Assembly: GCF_963924675.1 (NCBI RefSeq)
Contig: NC_089226.1
Span: 42,239,124 to 42,303,123 of the forward strand
Source: Phocoena phocoena
Lineage: Eukaryota; Chordata; Mammalia; Artiodactyla; Phocoenidae
Length of the DNA stretch: 64,000 nucleotides
Reading direction: 5' to 3'
Under the pieces are notes generated by a model. The model did not search any database, was not told where the DNA came from, and saw only the letters and a list, made by a program, of their open reading frames with translations. A program made the position numbers and the translations under genes. How positions within the stretch are numbered: the first letter of the stretch is position 1; every line of letters starts with the position of its first letter. Below, one piece after another: positions 23,655-35,474 of this stretch.

Positions 23655-24355
23655 TCTACATTTTTGTGGGTTGCAGAGAAGAACCAGTGTTTAAAATGCA
23701 TGGCACCTGGTGTCAGACTGGAATCTTACCACTTGGACATTAAAGGAACTCAGTCCAGGTTTTCCCAAATGTGACAGTAATTCTACAAATTTTGCTGACA
23801 TTACCACTGATGAGTCCTGGAGTAGTAAAAAAAAAGTTTCCTCAATTATTAATAATAAAAACAAATTTTAATCAACCATGTTAGAGGAATGACTAAATTA
23901 TCACTCTAACATCACCATCAAAAATGCTATTACAAAATTATTGTCACTTGAATAGGTGATCAAAGAGCATGAAGCCAAAACATGAAGGATAAAGGTATGA
24001 GAGATGTGTGATGAAGGTATTTAGGAAAAATAAGTACGTTTTCTGGATTTTGTCATACTCTTGATACTTGCAAATTTTTTCAAAATTTGTAATTTGTTGT
24101 GATTTCCTTTTGCATTCTAAAATAAATATTGACCTTGTACTGAATTTTGGATTTGTAAAAGCATCGAGCCTGGAACACTGAAAACATTAAATGAACACCA
24201 AGTTTGCTGTTGCTGTAACATCATCAGATGTTGATTTCCCCAAATATGACAGTCTGTGAAGTGAATGTTTGTGCCATAACTTAGGTGTTAGAAAAAGTGG
24301 TCCCTAGTAAAAGGTAGCAGAGACTCCTTATTCAGCTGAGGAGTGATCTACCAGC
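23655..24355. other. Unique non-coding DNA
   Basis: No exon or repeat supported. Confidence 0.45.
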
Positions 24356-24359
24356 AGTG

Positions 24360-24777
24360 TCAAGGAGGAGAGAAATTTTCCATTTCGAGTTCTTGTGGTT
24401 GGACTAATAATAAAATTGACACAAGACAAATTAACAGGAGAAAAAGACAATAATTTTAATTTAGGTGCATGGAGGTCTCATGATGATTTTATGATTTTTA
24501 GACAAAGGAACGATAAATCTGTGATGAATTGACAGGACAAAGAAACTTAGATTTTGGATGCTGAATTAGTGGAGACTCTAAGGAGAATTTGGGCTTGGGG
24601 TAGTAACTTGGCGAAGTAGCAGGGTGTGTTTATACAGGCTTTTCAGCCCTGAATCCCTTATCTCTAGTGATAAGGGTGTCCTTCTACTTCCAGCTGCAAG
24701 GAGGGCACATTTCACTTGAGAGATTTATTTCCTCCTTTAAGAGACAGAAGGGAAGATCAGAGTATCCCTTTTGCCTG
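24360..24777. repeat. Unresolved candidate interspersed repeat, possibly LTR-related
   Basis: The texture (acacaagacaaattaacagg, gatgctgaattagtggagac, cttatctctagtgataaggg, gggcacatttcacttgagag) resembles a dispersed LTR-type repeat, but I could not assign a family or orientation. The L1 at 24789 is inserted at its right edge. Confidence 0.32.
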
Positions 24778-24788
24778 GGCTGTTTCTT

Positions 24789-25072
24789 TTTTTTTTTTAA
24801 AACATCTTTATTGGAGTATAATTGATTTACGATGGTGTGTTAGTTTCTGCTGTATAACAAAGTGAATCAGCTCTACGTATACATATATCCCCATATCCCC
24901 TCCCTTTTGTGTAAGAAATCATAAAGATCAGATCAGAAATAAATGAGAAAGAAAATGAAGGAAACGATAGTAAAGATCAATAAAACTAAAAGCTGGTTCT
25001 TTGAGAAGACAAACAAAATTGATAAACCATCAGCCAGACTCATCAAGAAAAAAAAGGGAGAAGACTCGAATT
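24789..25072 (-). mobile_element. Short L1 with 5' inversion (twin priming) and TSD
   Basis: The left part (24789 to about 24911) is an L1 3' UTR on the minus strand, shown by poly-T and aacatctttattggagtata. The right part (about 24912-25072) is L1 ORF2 sequence on the plus strand, for example ctaaaagctggttctttgag and gataaaccatcagccagact. An 11-bp TSD, ggctgtttctt (24778-24788) and ggctatttctt (25073-25083), bounds both parts, so this is one insertion with an inverted 5' segment. Confidence 0.88.
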
Positions 25073-25084
25073 GGCTATTTCTTA

Positions 25085-25700
25085 AGTAACTTTAATTCAA
25101 AATAATCAATATGCCACTGTGGCATATTTGGGGGTGGCCGGCCCTGATCCCCAGCAACGGAAACTGCCTGATTACTTGGCAATGATAATAAAGAAAGGGC
25201 TGTGGTATCAGACTGGAGGTTGGACTACCTCATCGTGCATGTAGGTTCCAACGCTCTAATGTCGCCATGATGCGCGTTACAACTACACCTTCTCTTGGTC
25301 TGGAGAATCATCTCTGGAACAGAGTTCTAAAGCCCTGAGGGTTTTAGAAATGGTGAGAGAAACCACTTCTTTCCACAGGGAACTGTGTGCAGCCAGGGAA
25401 GGACAGCTTCGGGATGAGTTTGTGTCACAAGAGGAAGATGGAAAAATGCCCGAGTTAAGCTTTGTTTATAATTCTGCAAAGTGCACACATCCATTCTTAC
25501 ACGATCAGAACTGGTTCGATCATTCCTTAAATGGCATTCGGTGGCAGTATTTAATTTTTTTCAGCTAAATATCTATCTAACAAATTATGGAGGCATTTCG
25601 CATATATAAATAAATCACAGACCTCTGTGATGTGCACAGAGAGCTCACCATGAACCTGAGCCTGTTTCAGGTTCAGCCGTGGGTTTCACGTGGCTGTTCT
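25085..25700. other. Unique block with retained CpGs, candidate conserved non-coding element
   Basis: High-complexity sequence without recognised repeats. It keeps CpGs (ggccggccctg, gatgcgcgttac, tcgttccaacg-like contexts) that are scarce in the surrounding DNA. No splice-flanked exon is visible. A regulatory role is inference only. Confidence 0.3.
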
Positions 25701-26067
25701 ATTTTTTTCCTCCTGCAGGTACATGCCACCCAGAGAAATGCTTTTCACGTGATAATGAATTTCTGTCATCCCACAAGCAGTTAGTTTGATCAGAAATTAA
25801 AGTTAAATATAGATTCAAAGGGAAAAAAAGTGTAATATTTAAATTTGGAAGGGTACATTTGCCTTTCAGCAACCTGCAAAATGGCAAAGGAGCACTGCAT
25901 CCTATCCATTGCATCAGAGAGAGCTGCTTCTCAGAAGTAGGTTGGACATTGCTATGTTTTGATCAATTTGGGTCATTCATTTTCTTCCTTTGGCCTCTGC
26001 CATGTTTCTTCTTTGATGAATGTGTATTCTGTAAGGCTCCTATCTGCATACTCTGGCTGCAATGAAA

Positions 26068-26101
<34 letters not shown>

Positions 26102-26325
26102 TATTTGAAGGCTCACTTTATCATCAGCTCCCTGAGTGTGTCAACGCAAATCTAGGACAACCCATTGATTCACAGTCTCTAACTAAGCCTGTCAGGTTGC
26201 ACTGAAAAATTCCGACTGGTATTTTGGCAGAAACCTGACTGGATCACTTTGCATAATGGGTCACGTTGTGGTTTGTTTTCACCAACTTCAGTTTCCCATA
26301 CTTGCCATTTTTCTAAGATAACATT
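25701..26325. other. Unique non-coding DNA with a TG microsatellite
   Basis: A (TG)n tract lies at 26068-26104. No other feature is supported. Confidence 0.5.
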
Positions 26326-26329
26326 TATT

Positions 26330-26500
26330 CATTTATCAAATTTACTAAGGCGTTTAAGTGTCTAATAACTGTGCTAGGCACCATGTGAGATATAAAGATA
26401 TGTGAGATGTAATTTCTTCTCTCAGGAAGCTCATCCCAGTGAGATGGATGCATAAATGCTTATCATACACAATGGGATGCAGGCCAGTAGGCATGGGGTC
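26330..26500 (+). repeat. Ancient mammalian repeat fragment
   Basis: gtgctaggcaccatgtgaga, tataaagatatgtgagatgt and ctctcaggaagctcatccca match the start of the same unclassified old repeat seen near 35720 and 31905. Confidence 0.45.
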
Positions 26501-26675
26501 TAGCTGGGACACATTTTACATGATGTAAGAAAATCTCATAATTGGCATAGGTCTAGACCCACAACATGTGTGAGAAGTATAGCTTAACTTTTGTTTTCTG
26601 TAACTTGACAAGTTTTCTTTTTTTCTTTTTTTTTTTTAAGGTGCCACCCCATTGGAGGGTATGGAAGATTTATTT

Positions 26676-26850
26676 CTCAATTTGGGAATCATCTTTCAAT
26701 ATTTTCCCTGGATTTCATTACATCCCAGGGAATTTATTTCACAACAAAGCATTAGAAGTTTGGGCGCACTGGGTCCTCCCTGTCATGTAATAATGTGGGC
26801 ATTCTCTAAGATCCCTATTATTCCAAGCAGAGCTGGGACAGAAGTACATT
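26676..26850 (+). repeat. Copy A of a perfect 175-bp direct duplication
   Basis: From ctcaatttgggaatcatctt to gggacagaagtacatt the sequence is identical, base for base, to 27814-27988. Similarity ends abruptly on both sides. It lies in non-coding DNA. The reading frames across it are not convincing genes. Confidence 0.97.
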
Positions 26851-27813
26851 CAAGAGTCCCTTGGAGACACCTATTGTTTCTATTCACATGGGCCTTCAAG
26901 TCCAGCCATCAGCTGCACCACATTTCAGCCATTCTCGGGAGCATGAAAGTCATTCTCCTGTACCATGTTCTTGGTATTGCAAAGTCTGTGAGGTTCTCTA
27001 AGGCCCCATCTATCAGGACCTATCTAGGTACCATGGAGTAATTTCTCCTCTAGAGTCAGGCTTCCTTCCTGAAGATCAGCCCAGGATATGGGGCCCAATT
27101 CTCTGCATCACAGGCCACCTGCTAGAGCTCATCCCAGATCCTCCCCTTGGGATACATAAAATCACCCCTGTGGCTGCCCTTTCATCTCTGCCTTCCCTTT
27201 CCTTTCAATAGAATATCCTTGAGAGTAAAGGCTGGGGCAGGATGACTTGTTCTTATGATTATCCTTTGCCTAGTTTGTTGTCTTAGCTGTATGTTCTTTA
27301 TATTTTCCCAAGTGCATGAGTTTATAATACATAAAAGTAAAGAGGGACTGCCTCTCTTACTCTCTCTTTCTTTGTGGGACTGTCATATCCATTTCCTAAG
27401 TCCTTGGGCACAGAAAACCTGGCTATTAGAATGGGGAGAAGGGCCAAATGGAAAAAAAGAAAAAAATCTGAAAAAAATTAGTTTTATATTATTATACTAC
27501 CACAACATTTATTTTCAGTTGAAGATCATTTTAGACATATAGAGTTGGAAATCATTTCAAGAGCTCAACTACTATAGCTTCTCTCCAAATACTGAGATCT
27601 TTTCTACACATGTGTAATGGGGTGTGGCAGGAATTTGTATATTTTCTTGACTGGGAAGTTTCTATGTTGGGATTGAGGCTTTCCTGTTTATGATGGTTTA
27701 GTGTGGTTCTACATGTTGCTGCCCAACTGAACTTTACATAGACCTCATCATATAATCCCTCTGCTTAAAAATGCCCTTTGGTTCTCGTGCTTTTTCAGGA
27801 TCTCATTATCTTA
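26851..27813. other. Spacer between the two 175-bp copies
   Basis: Non-coding. Near 27760-27813 the text (aaaatgccctttggttctcg, ttttcaggatctcattatct) looks like an L2 fragment into which copy B may have been inserted. Confidence 0.45.
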
Positions 27814-27988
27814 CTCAATTTGGGAATCATCTTTCAATATTTTCCCTGGATTTCATTACATCCCAGGGAATTTATTTCACAACAAAGCATTAGAAGTTTG
27901 GGCGCACTGGGTCCTCCCTGTCATGTAATAATGTGGGCATTCTCTAAGATCCCTATTATTCCAAGCAGAGCTGGGACAGAAGTACATT
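27814..27988 (+). repeat. Copy B of a perfect 175-bp direct duplication
   Basis: Identical to 26676-26850 over 175 bp, at a constant offset of 1138 bp. No TSD, tail or terminal repeat is seen at its borders, so it does not look like a transposon insertion. Confidence 0.97.
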
Positions 27989-28184
27989 GAGTGAATACAG
28001 CTAATTTAGAATTGGTCCCCTAGTTTCCGCCCTTTTCTCTGCTAACTCTTTTAAACTCTGCTGCTAGATTAAGTTGTCTATTCCCTATCTCATATTCAAG
28101 GCTTCCCATGAAGTCCTCTATGGTTTAGCCCCTGTTTGGTAAAGGGTTAACTAGGCAGCCTTGAGGTACTCAAACCCTATACAT

Positions 28185-28757
28185 TCTAAATAAAGGGCAG
28201 TGTCTTGGAGCTACCTCTAAGCCTTTGGAATATCCTGCCTGACAAGAGTGTTTTTGTATACTTGGGGGCCTTGGGACAGGACAGATAGTCTATGCTAACC
28301 ATGTCATTTATGGTGTGTGCCTTGGGCCATGCTGTATCATCAGTTTGACTTCTGGACAGGCTGCAGAACAAGTAACTTAAGGCCCGTCAGACAGATACTC
28401 CAGGCCTATGTGACTGACTCCCAGTAAAAACCATGGACATCAAGGCTTAAGTGAGCTTTCCTAGTTGGTAATATTGAATACTTCATACCTGTTGTCACAC
28501 AGTATTGCTGGGAGAATTGAGTGCTCTCCCTGGGACTCCACTGGGAGAGAACAATGAGGACAGGAGTACAAGAGGAAGATTGTACTTTGTCTCTCCTGGA
28601 CTCTGCCCTGCACTCTTGTTACCTTTGCTGATTTTACTTTGTACCCTTTTTGCTGTAATAAACTGAAATCATGAGTATAATAACTTGTCTGACTTCTGCT
28701 AGTCCTTCTAGCAAACCACGGAACCTGAGGGTGGCTTGGGGATCCCTAACACAATCC
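28185..28757 (+). mobile_element. Ancient LTR-like element, subfamily unknown
   Basis: Features of a U3-R-U5 unit: ccttgggccatgctgtatca, actgactcccagtaaaaacc, ttgctgtaataaactgaaat (polyadenylation-type signal), then ctagtccttctagcaaacca and gaacctgagggtggcttggg. The order resembles an old ERVL-class LTR. No internal retroviral genes are seen. Confidence 0.55.
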
Positions 28758-28759
28758 CC

Positions 28760-30120
28760 AACTGTCTTTCCAGCCTTGACTCTCACACCTCCCTCTAGAT
28801 ACCCGACTTTTCCCCCGAATGGAACAGTTTCCTTTTTGGCGATGCTTGCTCTGGGCTTTCCTACGCCCAAGTATTTGTTTAATCTTGTTTCTTCTCCATA
28901 GAACCCACCTGATGCTTCCAGTGAGTGAGTGAAGGCAGAAGAATCACAAGAAGGCCTATTTCAAATTCTAGGCCACTCTGCATGCTTAGACTTCTGAATT
29001 ATGGTAGATTCGCTCTTAGGCTTGTTGGTATTCAGAAATCAGTTTACATATTAACTTAAGGTGTCCTAGTCAAGCTCCCAAACCTCTACCAATTTCCCTA
29101 CAACATTTTAAATTCAAAGTCTCTTCCTGCTTTCTTTTTCTTACAATGTATCACCTGAACAGATGGGAATTCTGTCCAAGTAACTATCAGTCGCTTTGAC
29201 CTTCAGATTGGCAAATAGCCTTCTTCCAACATCATGAGGAATTTTGTCATTCTCATCTCAGATCCATACACATAACAACTATTTTTAAATGCTAGAAGTT
29301 TTAGATGATTTGAAGAGCATTAAAGTCTCAGACCTAGCAACCTCTCTGGCTATGCAAATCTGAAGCCTGTATGTGCTATTCCCCTGGGCAACAAAATACA
29401 TGCATAAATCTTTGCATAGATTCTTTCTGGTGAATAGAATCTTAAGTATTCCCTGTACAACTATGAATAATTGAAGGCTGAAAATTTTTATACTTTATTA
29501 AAATGTATCTTCATAGGAGAGATGTACAATTTTCTCTTCTGGGAAATCCCAATTGTTGGTAACAAGATATAATAAAAACATATCAAAGGCAAACAAATAA
29601 GTAATTTACATGCCTAAGTAGCAGAGCCTGGAAATGTGCAGGTTTGCATTGGAAATTCTTTAAGACCTCACATAAGGAAACTGCATAAATTATCAGTTCC
29701 TTTGTAGAAGTGGTGAGTGAAGGCATGAGGGCATTACAGATAAAAGAGTGGTTACTTGGCCTCTTACTGCTGAGGTCTGGGATAAAATAGGGCTTCTCCC
29801 CTTTAGTTAATGCTGCTGGCAGAACAGACTTTCATTGCTCCAGGGCAGCTTTTGTTTATCAGGAGTAGCCCCAGTTCAGGTGAAATTTGGAAGCAATTAA
29901 ATAAAAATGCTTCTGGTTTTCAGTGGCACTGCAAACCTAAACATGGCTCTCAGAGGCCTGACCTTGGATTTTATAATAAGAAGTTTCTTAGTCTCCTCTC
30001 CCCTGGAGGACCATTTCTATGATCTCCACTCTCCTTGCCCACTTGCATTACTTAGGAAATAGAATTTTTTAGAGAAATCTCATTTCCTCCCTCAAATCTT
30101 CCCTAAAGATTTGAAGATTG
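28760..30120. other. Unique non-coding DNA
   Basis: No supported exon or repeat. A few old-repeat-like phrases could not be assigned. Confidence 0.45.
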
Positions 30121-30121
30121 T

Positions 30122-30577
30122 GTGATAGTTTTGGATCTGGGAGTCAGGAGACCTTTTTTTTTTTTTTTTTTTTGCGGTACACGGGCCTTTCACTCTTGTG
30201 GCCTCTCCCGTTGCGGAGCACAGGCTCCGGACGCGCAGGCTCAGCGGCCATGGCTCACGGGCCCAGCTGCTCCGCGGCATGTGGGATCTTCCCGGACCGG
30301 GGCACGAACCCGTGTCCCCTGCATCGGCAGACAGACTCTCAACCACTGCGTCACCAGGGAAGCCCAGGAGACCTTGTTTTGAGACTTGGCTCCGCCATTT
30401 ACAGCTATGTGACCTCAGGCAAGTAATTCAAATACTGATCCTCAGGGCCCCGCCCTGTGAAATGGGGGATAATAACTAACCAGCCTACTGGACAGAGCTA
30501 TTGTGAAGATCAGCTGTAAGAATGGATATGAATTACTCTTAGATAGTAAGCCATATGTAAATGTAAGGTTTGTCTTT

Positions 30578-30590
<13 letters not shown>
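30122..30590 (+). repeat. MIR SINE interrupted by a CHR-2 SINE
   Basis: The MIR 5' part (gttttggatctgggagtcag) continues after the inserted SINE with ttgagacttggctccgccat, cagctatgtgacctcaggca and gtgaaatgggggataataac. The young SINE at 30156-30364 splits it. Confidence 0.65.
30156..30364 (-). mobile_element. CHR-2 type cetacean SINE with TSD, inside a MIR
   Basis: Poly-T of about 17, then gcggtacacgggcctttcac, the body and the head ending accagggaagcc. TSD caggagacctt is at 30145-30155 and 30365-30375, without mismatch. The sequence is close to consensus (ctccggacgcgcaggctcag). Confidence 0.97.
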
Positions 30591-30785
<195 letters not shown>

Positions 30786-30789
30786 TGAA

Positions 30790-31210
30790 TATTATCAAAC
30801 ACCTTCTTCATGACCCAATTTGTACAATGGTGTATCCACATGCTACATGTGAGGATGCTGTTAATATATTTTTGTCATCTCTGCCTATCCATGAACCTGC
30901 TGTGCTTGTGCTGCTTGGAGACAGGTTCTATGCTGCTTTTGCAAAACCAACGGTGTGGGACCGAGAGGTGTCTTGCCTGAGGAAGGTGGGAAAGAACTCT
31001 CAGAGGAATTCCAGTTCACAGGACTCAAGTAGCATTTAACCTGGAGCTTTCAAAGTGCACTTCTCAGAGAGCATTTACCTTCATGGGGTTAACCTGACTA
31101 TTTTGGTTTTTTTCTATTTTTAGATTTTTCTTCCAAATAACTTTTATTTTGACAGATCAAACCTGGAAAGAAACAACAGCTCTGGGACCAAATAGAAGAC
31201 TGTATTTCTG
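30790..31210. other. Unique non-coding DNA
   Basis: No supported feature. Confidence 0.45.
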
Positions 31211-31214
31211 TTTG

Positions 31215-31560
31215 GAGATAGTGTATGTGTAAGGGAATATAAAGATGAAAAGACAGGGCATTTCCTCAAGACATTTATAGTCTAGTTATGAAACAAATAT
31301 GCAATTAAACAAGGCAAAAAGTTAATCACTATAGAGGGGCCATATGTACCATGTGTGGGATCAGGATGGGGCTAGAGGTGGGGACAGTAAGGCTCCTTTT
31401 ATATTTCTTCTAACTAGAGAAGGGATACAGGAAAGGCTTTATGGGGGAGGAAGATTGGAACAAAGGCATACAGATGCTTAGTCTGGAATGGTCAATAAAA
31501 ATTCCTTTGGTGGAGAAGCCCTCCTCTGTAGAAAATTTGCTGAAGCCAAGGTAATAGTGA
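31215..31560 (+). repeat. Ancient mammalian repeat fragment, class unresolved
   Basis: aagatgaaaagacagggcat, tttatagtctagttatgaaa and gaaaggctttatgggggagg follow the order of the old repeat also seen near 20170 and 40195. Confidence 0.42.
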
Positions 31561-31564
31561 AAGA

Positions 31565-32865
31565 AGAGATTGAACTGAATTCTTCCCTTTGATTGTGGAT
31601 AGGAAGCAAATAGGCAAGGGCTCTCAGAACTGGCAGGGACAGAGCTAGAGAGGGATGGGGGCTACACTGTTCCTGGGACCATCGTCAAGGAAAAGTTTGT
31701 CGTCTTGTCCTTCTAAAGAAATGTTCTCTCCTTTCTTACACTGATAACTCTCTTGGTGCCTTGAGCTAAAGTAGCACGGAGAACATCTTATGTACGTGAA
31801 TATGGAGAAAGTATGTGTGTGTGTGTGTGTGTGTTGATGTGTATAGGCTTAGTGTGGCACAGGCAGGAGTGGCAGTTAGCCATTTGCAAAACAATTTGCT
31901 ACTCAAAGATATTTATTAAGCACTAACTGTGTACAAGGTATGATGATAGGCTCTAGGGAATACACTAATATTTGAGGCAGACAGGATCTGTGTCTTGATT
32001 GAATTTGTAGTCTAGAATTCATGGAATATTGGCAGTTGTCTGGTGGGCTAAGGTAAGAGTTACATTTTTATTAAAAAATGCCATTTCTTTGCACTGAGAT
32101 GGCGCATTAAGAATTTAGGTTAAGTCATCAACGTGATCAGCACAACGAGCTGCACCAGGATGCATAGTGATTAAGGCCACAGGGAAAGCTGAAAATGCCA
32201 TTGTTTTATCGTGCACACAGACTCCTCAAGCCTCAGATATGATAAGAAAGCAAAGTGGAGGCGGGCTCTAATATGATGGGGCAAGTCACATTCCGTGGGA
32301 ATCCAGGAGCTCCTCAGAGACTGGCATCTGCCCTTGCACAGCTGCTTAGTGTTAGGCTGCTGGGAGAAACGTGGAGGTGGCTATGCGCAGTGATACAGGG
32401 GAGAGGAATGAGGACCCAGAGAGAGTCATGACTACTTTCTCCCATGAGCAGTTGTATGGAGGAAGCCTGCCATGGAGGTTTCTGTAGCTTTTTGGTCAGG
32501 TGAGGTGGATGTTTCTTGGTCAAATTGTTCTGTTAAAACATGGAGTTATGTGTTGTCTAGGCTGAAAGGGAGAGGGCTGCCTAGCTGTTTTTATATTGAA
32601 TCAGAGAGATGGAAAGAGAGAACAAAAGCAAAATACAGATGTCACTGGGCCTTCCACTTAATTTATAGTCTCAGAGGGTTGCAGGCACCGTGAGCCCCTG
32701 GCTATGGCAATTAGAACTGTGAGTTTTATAACTTCCCTGTGCTAGTCATTGTGTGTTATCCTCTGTATATTTTTCTATAGTTATTGGCGGTAAAACTCTT
32801 AAAACAAAGAAATGTATATTTTGCTTCAGAGGCAATGAAGAAATTAAATCATCTCCTGTAACCAC
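31565..32865. other. Unique non-coding DNA with a TG tract and an old-repeat start
   Basis: A (TG)n tract lies at 31813-31834. At 31905-32025, tatttattaagcactaactg and gataggctctagggaataca resemble the start of the ancient repeat. The rest is unassigned. Confidence 0.45.
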
Positions 32866-32869
32866 AGTT

Positions 32870-33330
32870 ACCCCATGTATGGTCAAGCCACTCATGATGG
32901 CTGTTCTCTTGCTCTTTGTACATCCCCCGCTCGCCCAGTGCCTGTCGCACCTACACCCTACTCACGTGACTGACCTTCCTGCATTACTTGCCCCAGGGCC
33001 CAGCTGGTGATCATTCTTATCAAAGGGGCAGTGAGGGGTGTGCCTGTTTGCTGGGGTCCCTGGTAAATAATGAGCCCACCTGACGTCAATTCCCCTGTAA
33101 CTGATAATCTCCCCGTCCCCTTGCGAACGGAGACTTTCATCGTGTCCTGCCCTCCATGTGGTGCACATGATGGGGTGCTGCTCCAGGACCTTGCTTCAGA
33201 CATGTACAGTCCCCCATCCATTAAGCCATTGATGTCTCTGTCTCTGCTGTCTCCGGGGGTTCTTCCTTCAGTCTTGAAACTGGGCAAGTACAGGACTTGT
33301 AGGCTTGTGGGGTGCAGCCCAACACCCCCC
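32870..33330 (+). mobile_element. Possible ancient LTR fragment
   Basis: A locally GC-richer block from about ctgtaaccacagttacccca to aggcttgtggggtgcagccc. The phrase order (ttccttcagtcttgaaactg, gggcaagtacaggacttgta) suggests an old LTR 3' region, but no polyadenylation signal or clear TSD was found. A 148-codon reading frame crosses it and is probably chance. Confidence 0.32.
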
Positions 33331-33334
33331 TCCT

Positions 33335-34250
33335 TGAGGGGAAAAAAAAGAACAGAATGGGTACTGGTCACAGTGAGAAGAAGGGCAATTGTGTTGTATC
33401 CTTGGGTATTTCGCATGAAAGAATTTGAATTAGGCGCAGACTCTGGGCTGAGCCTGTATGAAAACCCTGAAGTTGGCATTAGACTTGTTCCAGATTATAT
33501 CTTCTTTCTTCTTTAACAGTTTTGCATATTTGTATGCTTTCAGTTTTGCTCTACGCTGTCAGCATACCAGATCTATCCCGTGCTTTTCTCTGTTGTATTC
33601 TGTGCTCCAGGGAGACTTCAGATCATAATGCAGCCTCCTCTGCTGGGATTGTTGCAGGCAGTAGCAGATCTTGGTGTGTGAGAGGAAAGAGGTCAAAGTG
33701 TTTAGTCCCTACTTCCACTTCCTTTGTGCTCCGGTCCACATTCTGTGACAGTGACACGTTCCTCTAGGATTACATCTCCTGCCAGATGGCTCTGCTCCAA
33801 GGCTCCATGTTTCATGGGGCCTCGTTAATGCAATTTCCTCCTCTTGCCTTTTCAAATGTAGGGGTTGTGATGGCTTCTCACTTCTCACTCTTGCGCGTTT
33901 CTGTGTTCTCCACCTGCCTACAGGTTCCCTTAGTTTTGCTCAAGCCTCTATAGATTATCTCTTCATTAAAGTCTGAGTGGGATTCTGTTTCCTACCAGGA
34001 CCCTGAAAAATACAGTTTGGAAGTCATTTAAATGCAGGCACTGTTCATAATTAGTGTTTCAAAACCTTTTTTTTTTTTTTTTTTTCCTTTCAGGGCTTAA
34101 TCAAAGAAGAAATCCAGTTAGTTCTACTCTAAAATGTAATTTAAACCCATCACATTTTTTTCCATTTCTAATGCTATACCCTAGTCCAAGGGGTATTAAC
34201 TCATCTGGATTCTGCAATAGCCAGTAGCCTCCACCTTGTCCCTCTGCTTC
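33335..34250. other. Unique non-coding DNA
   Basis: Includes a poly-T run near 34066-34085. No supported exon. Confidence 0.45.
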
Positions 34251-34254
34251 TTCT

Positions 34255-34810
34255 CTTAGACCAGATAGTCTACTCTCTACATAGAAGCCAGCGTGATCCT
34301 TGAAAAATTCAAAACCAGAGCATGTCACTTTCAGCTCAAAAGTCTCAAATGGCTTCACACTGCATTCAAACAAAATCCAAAGTTGTTATCTTGGGCAAAA
34401 ATGCTCTACATGATCTGGTTATCTCCTAGATCTGATCTTATCTATCTCCTAGTGTTTACCTATCTCTCCTCCCTCTTGTCACCAAGCCCTTGTCACTCTG
34501 TCGCATATTCTCCCCTGAACACGACAAACTTGCTTCACTTTTAGGCAATATCTGCTGCACATGGTGTTTCCTCTGCCTCAGACCCTGCCATGCTTGGTTC
34601 CCTCCGGTCATTCAGATTTCGGCTCAGACTTTCTCCAAGAGTCTTCCTCTGGCCTCTCTAATATAGCACCTTGGTTCTCCCCAAGTCATCCTCTAGCAAA
34701 TCCTGTCATTTTACTTTTTCATGGAACTCATCTGCATCTGAAATTATCATTTCCATTTACTCACTTCCTTGCTTACAGTCTGACTCGCTAACGAGAAGTG
34801 AAGATCTCAT
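34255..34810 (+). repeat. L2 LINE fragment
   Basis: Ordered L2 phrases: caaatggcttcacactgcat, tctacatgatctggttatct, caccaagcccttgtcactct, gtgtttcctctgcctcagac, cttcctctggcctctctaat and atttactcacttccttgctt. Confidence 0.68.
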
Positions 34811-34944
34811 ACCTTGCCTGTCTGGCTTCCCACTGTCTCTGCAGCGTGCAGGAGTGCCCAGCCCACGGCATGGGCTCAGTTCATCCACGCACACACATAT
34901 CAACACCCAGAAAGGAAAGATTGACTGATCAGCTTTCTTCTAAA

Positions 34945-35158
34945 TGCTTTCCATGGATTGTTTAATATAATCCGCACAATAACCTCATTCATCAGGCACT
35001 TTTATTATCCTGTTTTACAAAGGAAGAAACTGAAACAGAGTTAAGTTAGATAACTTGCCAAAGAATATACCCAATTAGGAAGTAGCGAAGCCAGAATTTG
35101 AAATCTGACCATCTGGCTCTTAGGCCGATGCTCTTAGCTGTTGAACTACACAGCATCC
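34945..35158 (-). repeat. MIR SINE copy
   Basis: Reverse MIR: tataatccgcacaataacct, ttacaaaggaagaaactgaa, gatgctcttagctgttgaac. It reaches the tRNA-like end. Confidence 0.73.
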
Positions 35159-35224
35159 TAACATTTGTTCAATAAGTTAATGAATACTTCCCGTCAGCTT
35201 CTTCCATTTCTCACTCAGATTTTA

Positions 35225-35458
35225 TTTATTTATTTTTATTTTTTTACTTTTTATTATTATTTTTTTGCAACACGCGGACCTCTCACTGTTGTGGCCTCTC
35301 CCGTTGCGGAGCACAGGCTCTGGACGCGCAGGCTCAGCGGCCATGGCTCACGGGCCCAGCTGCTCTGCAGAATGTGGGATCCTCCCGGACCGGGGCATGA
35401 ACCCGTGTCCCCTGCATCGGCAGGCGGACTCTCAACCACTGTGCCACCAGGGAAGCCC
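35225..35458 (-). mobile_element. CHR-2 type cetacean SINE with TSD
   Basis: The T-rich tail has TTTA/TTATTA units, then gcaacacgcggacctctcac, the body and the head ending accagggaagccc. The 16-bp TSD tctcactcagatttta is at 35209-35224 and 35459-35474, without mismatch. Confidence 0.97.
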
Positions 35459-35474
35459 TCTCACTCAGATTTTA

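Noticed and set aside
26652..27041. 129-codon frame spanning copy A of the duplication
   Set aside because: No family resemblance and no exon context. The second copy breaks the frame differently.
33070..33516. 148-codon plus-strand frame and an overlapping 173-codon minus-strand frame
   Set aside because: No recognised domain, both strands open over a GC-richer LTR-like stretch, and no convincing splice sites. Probably chance.
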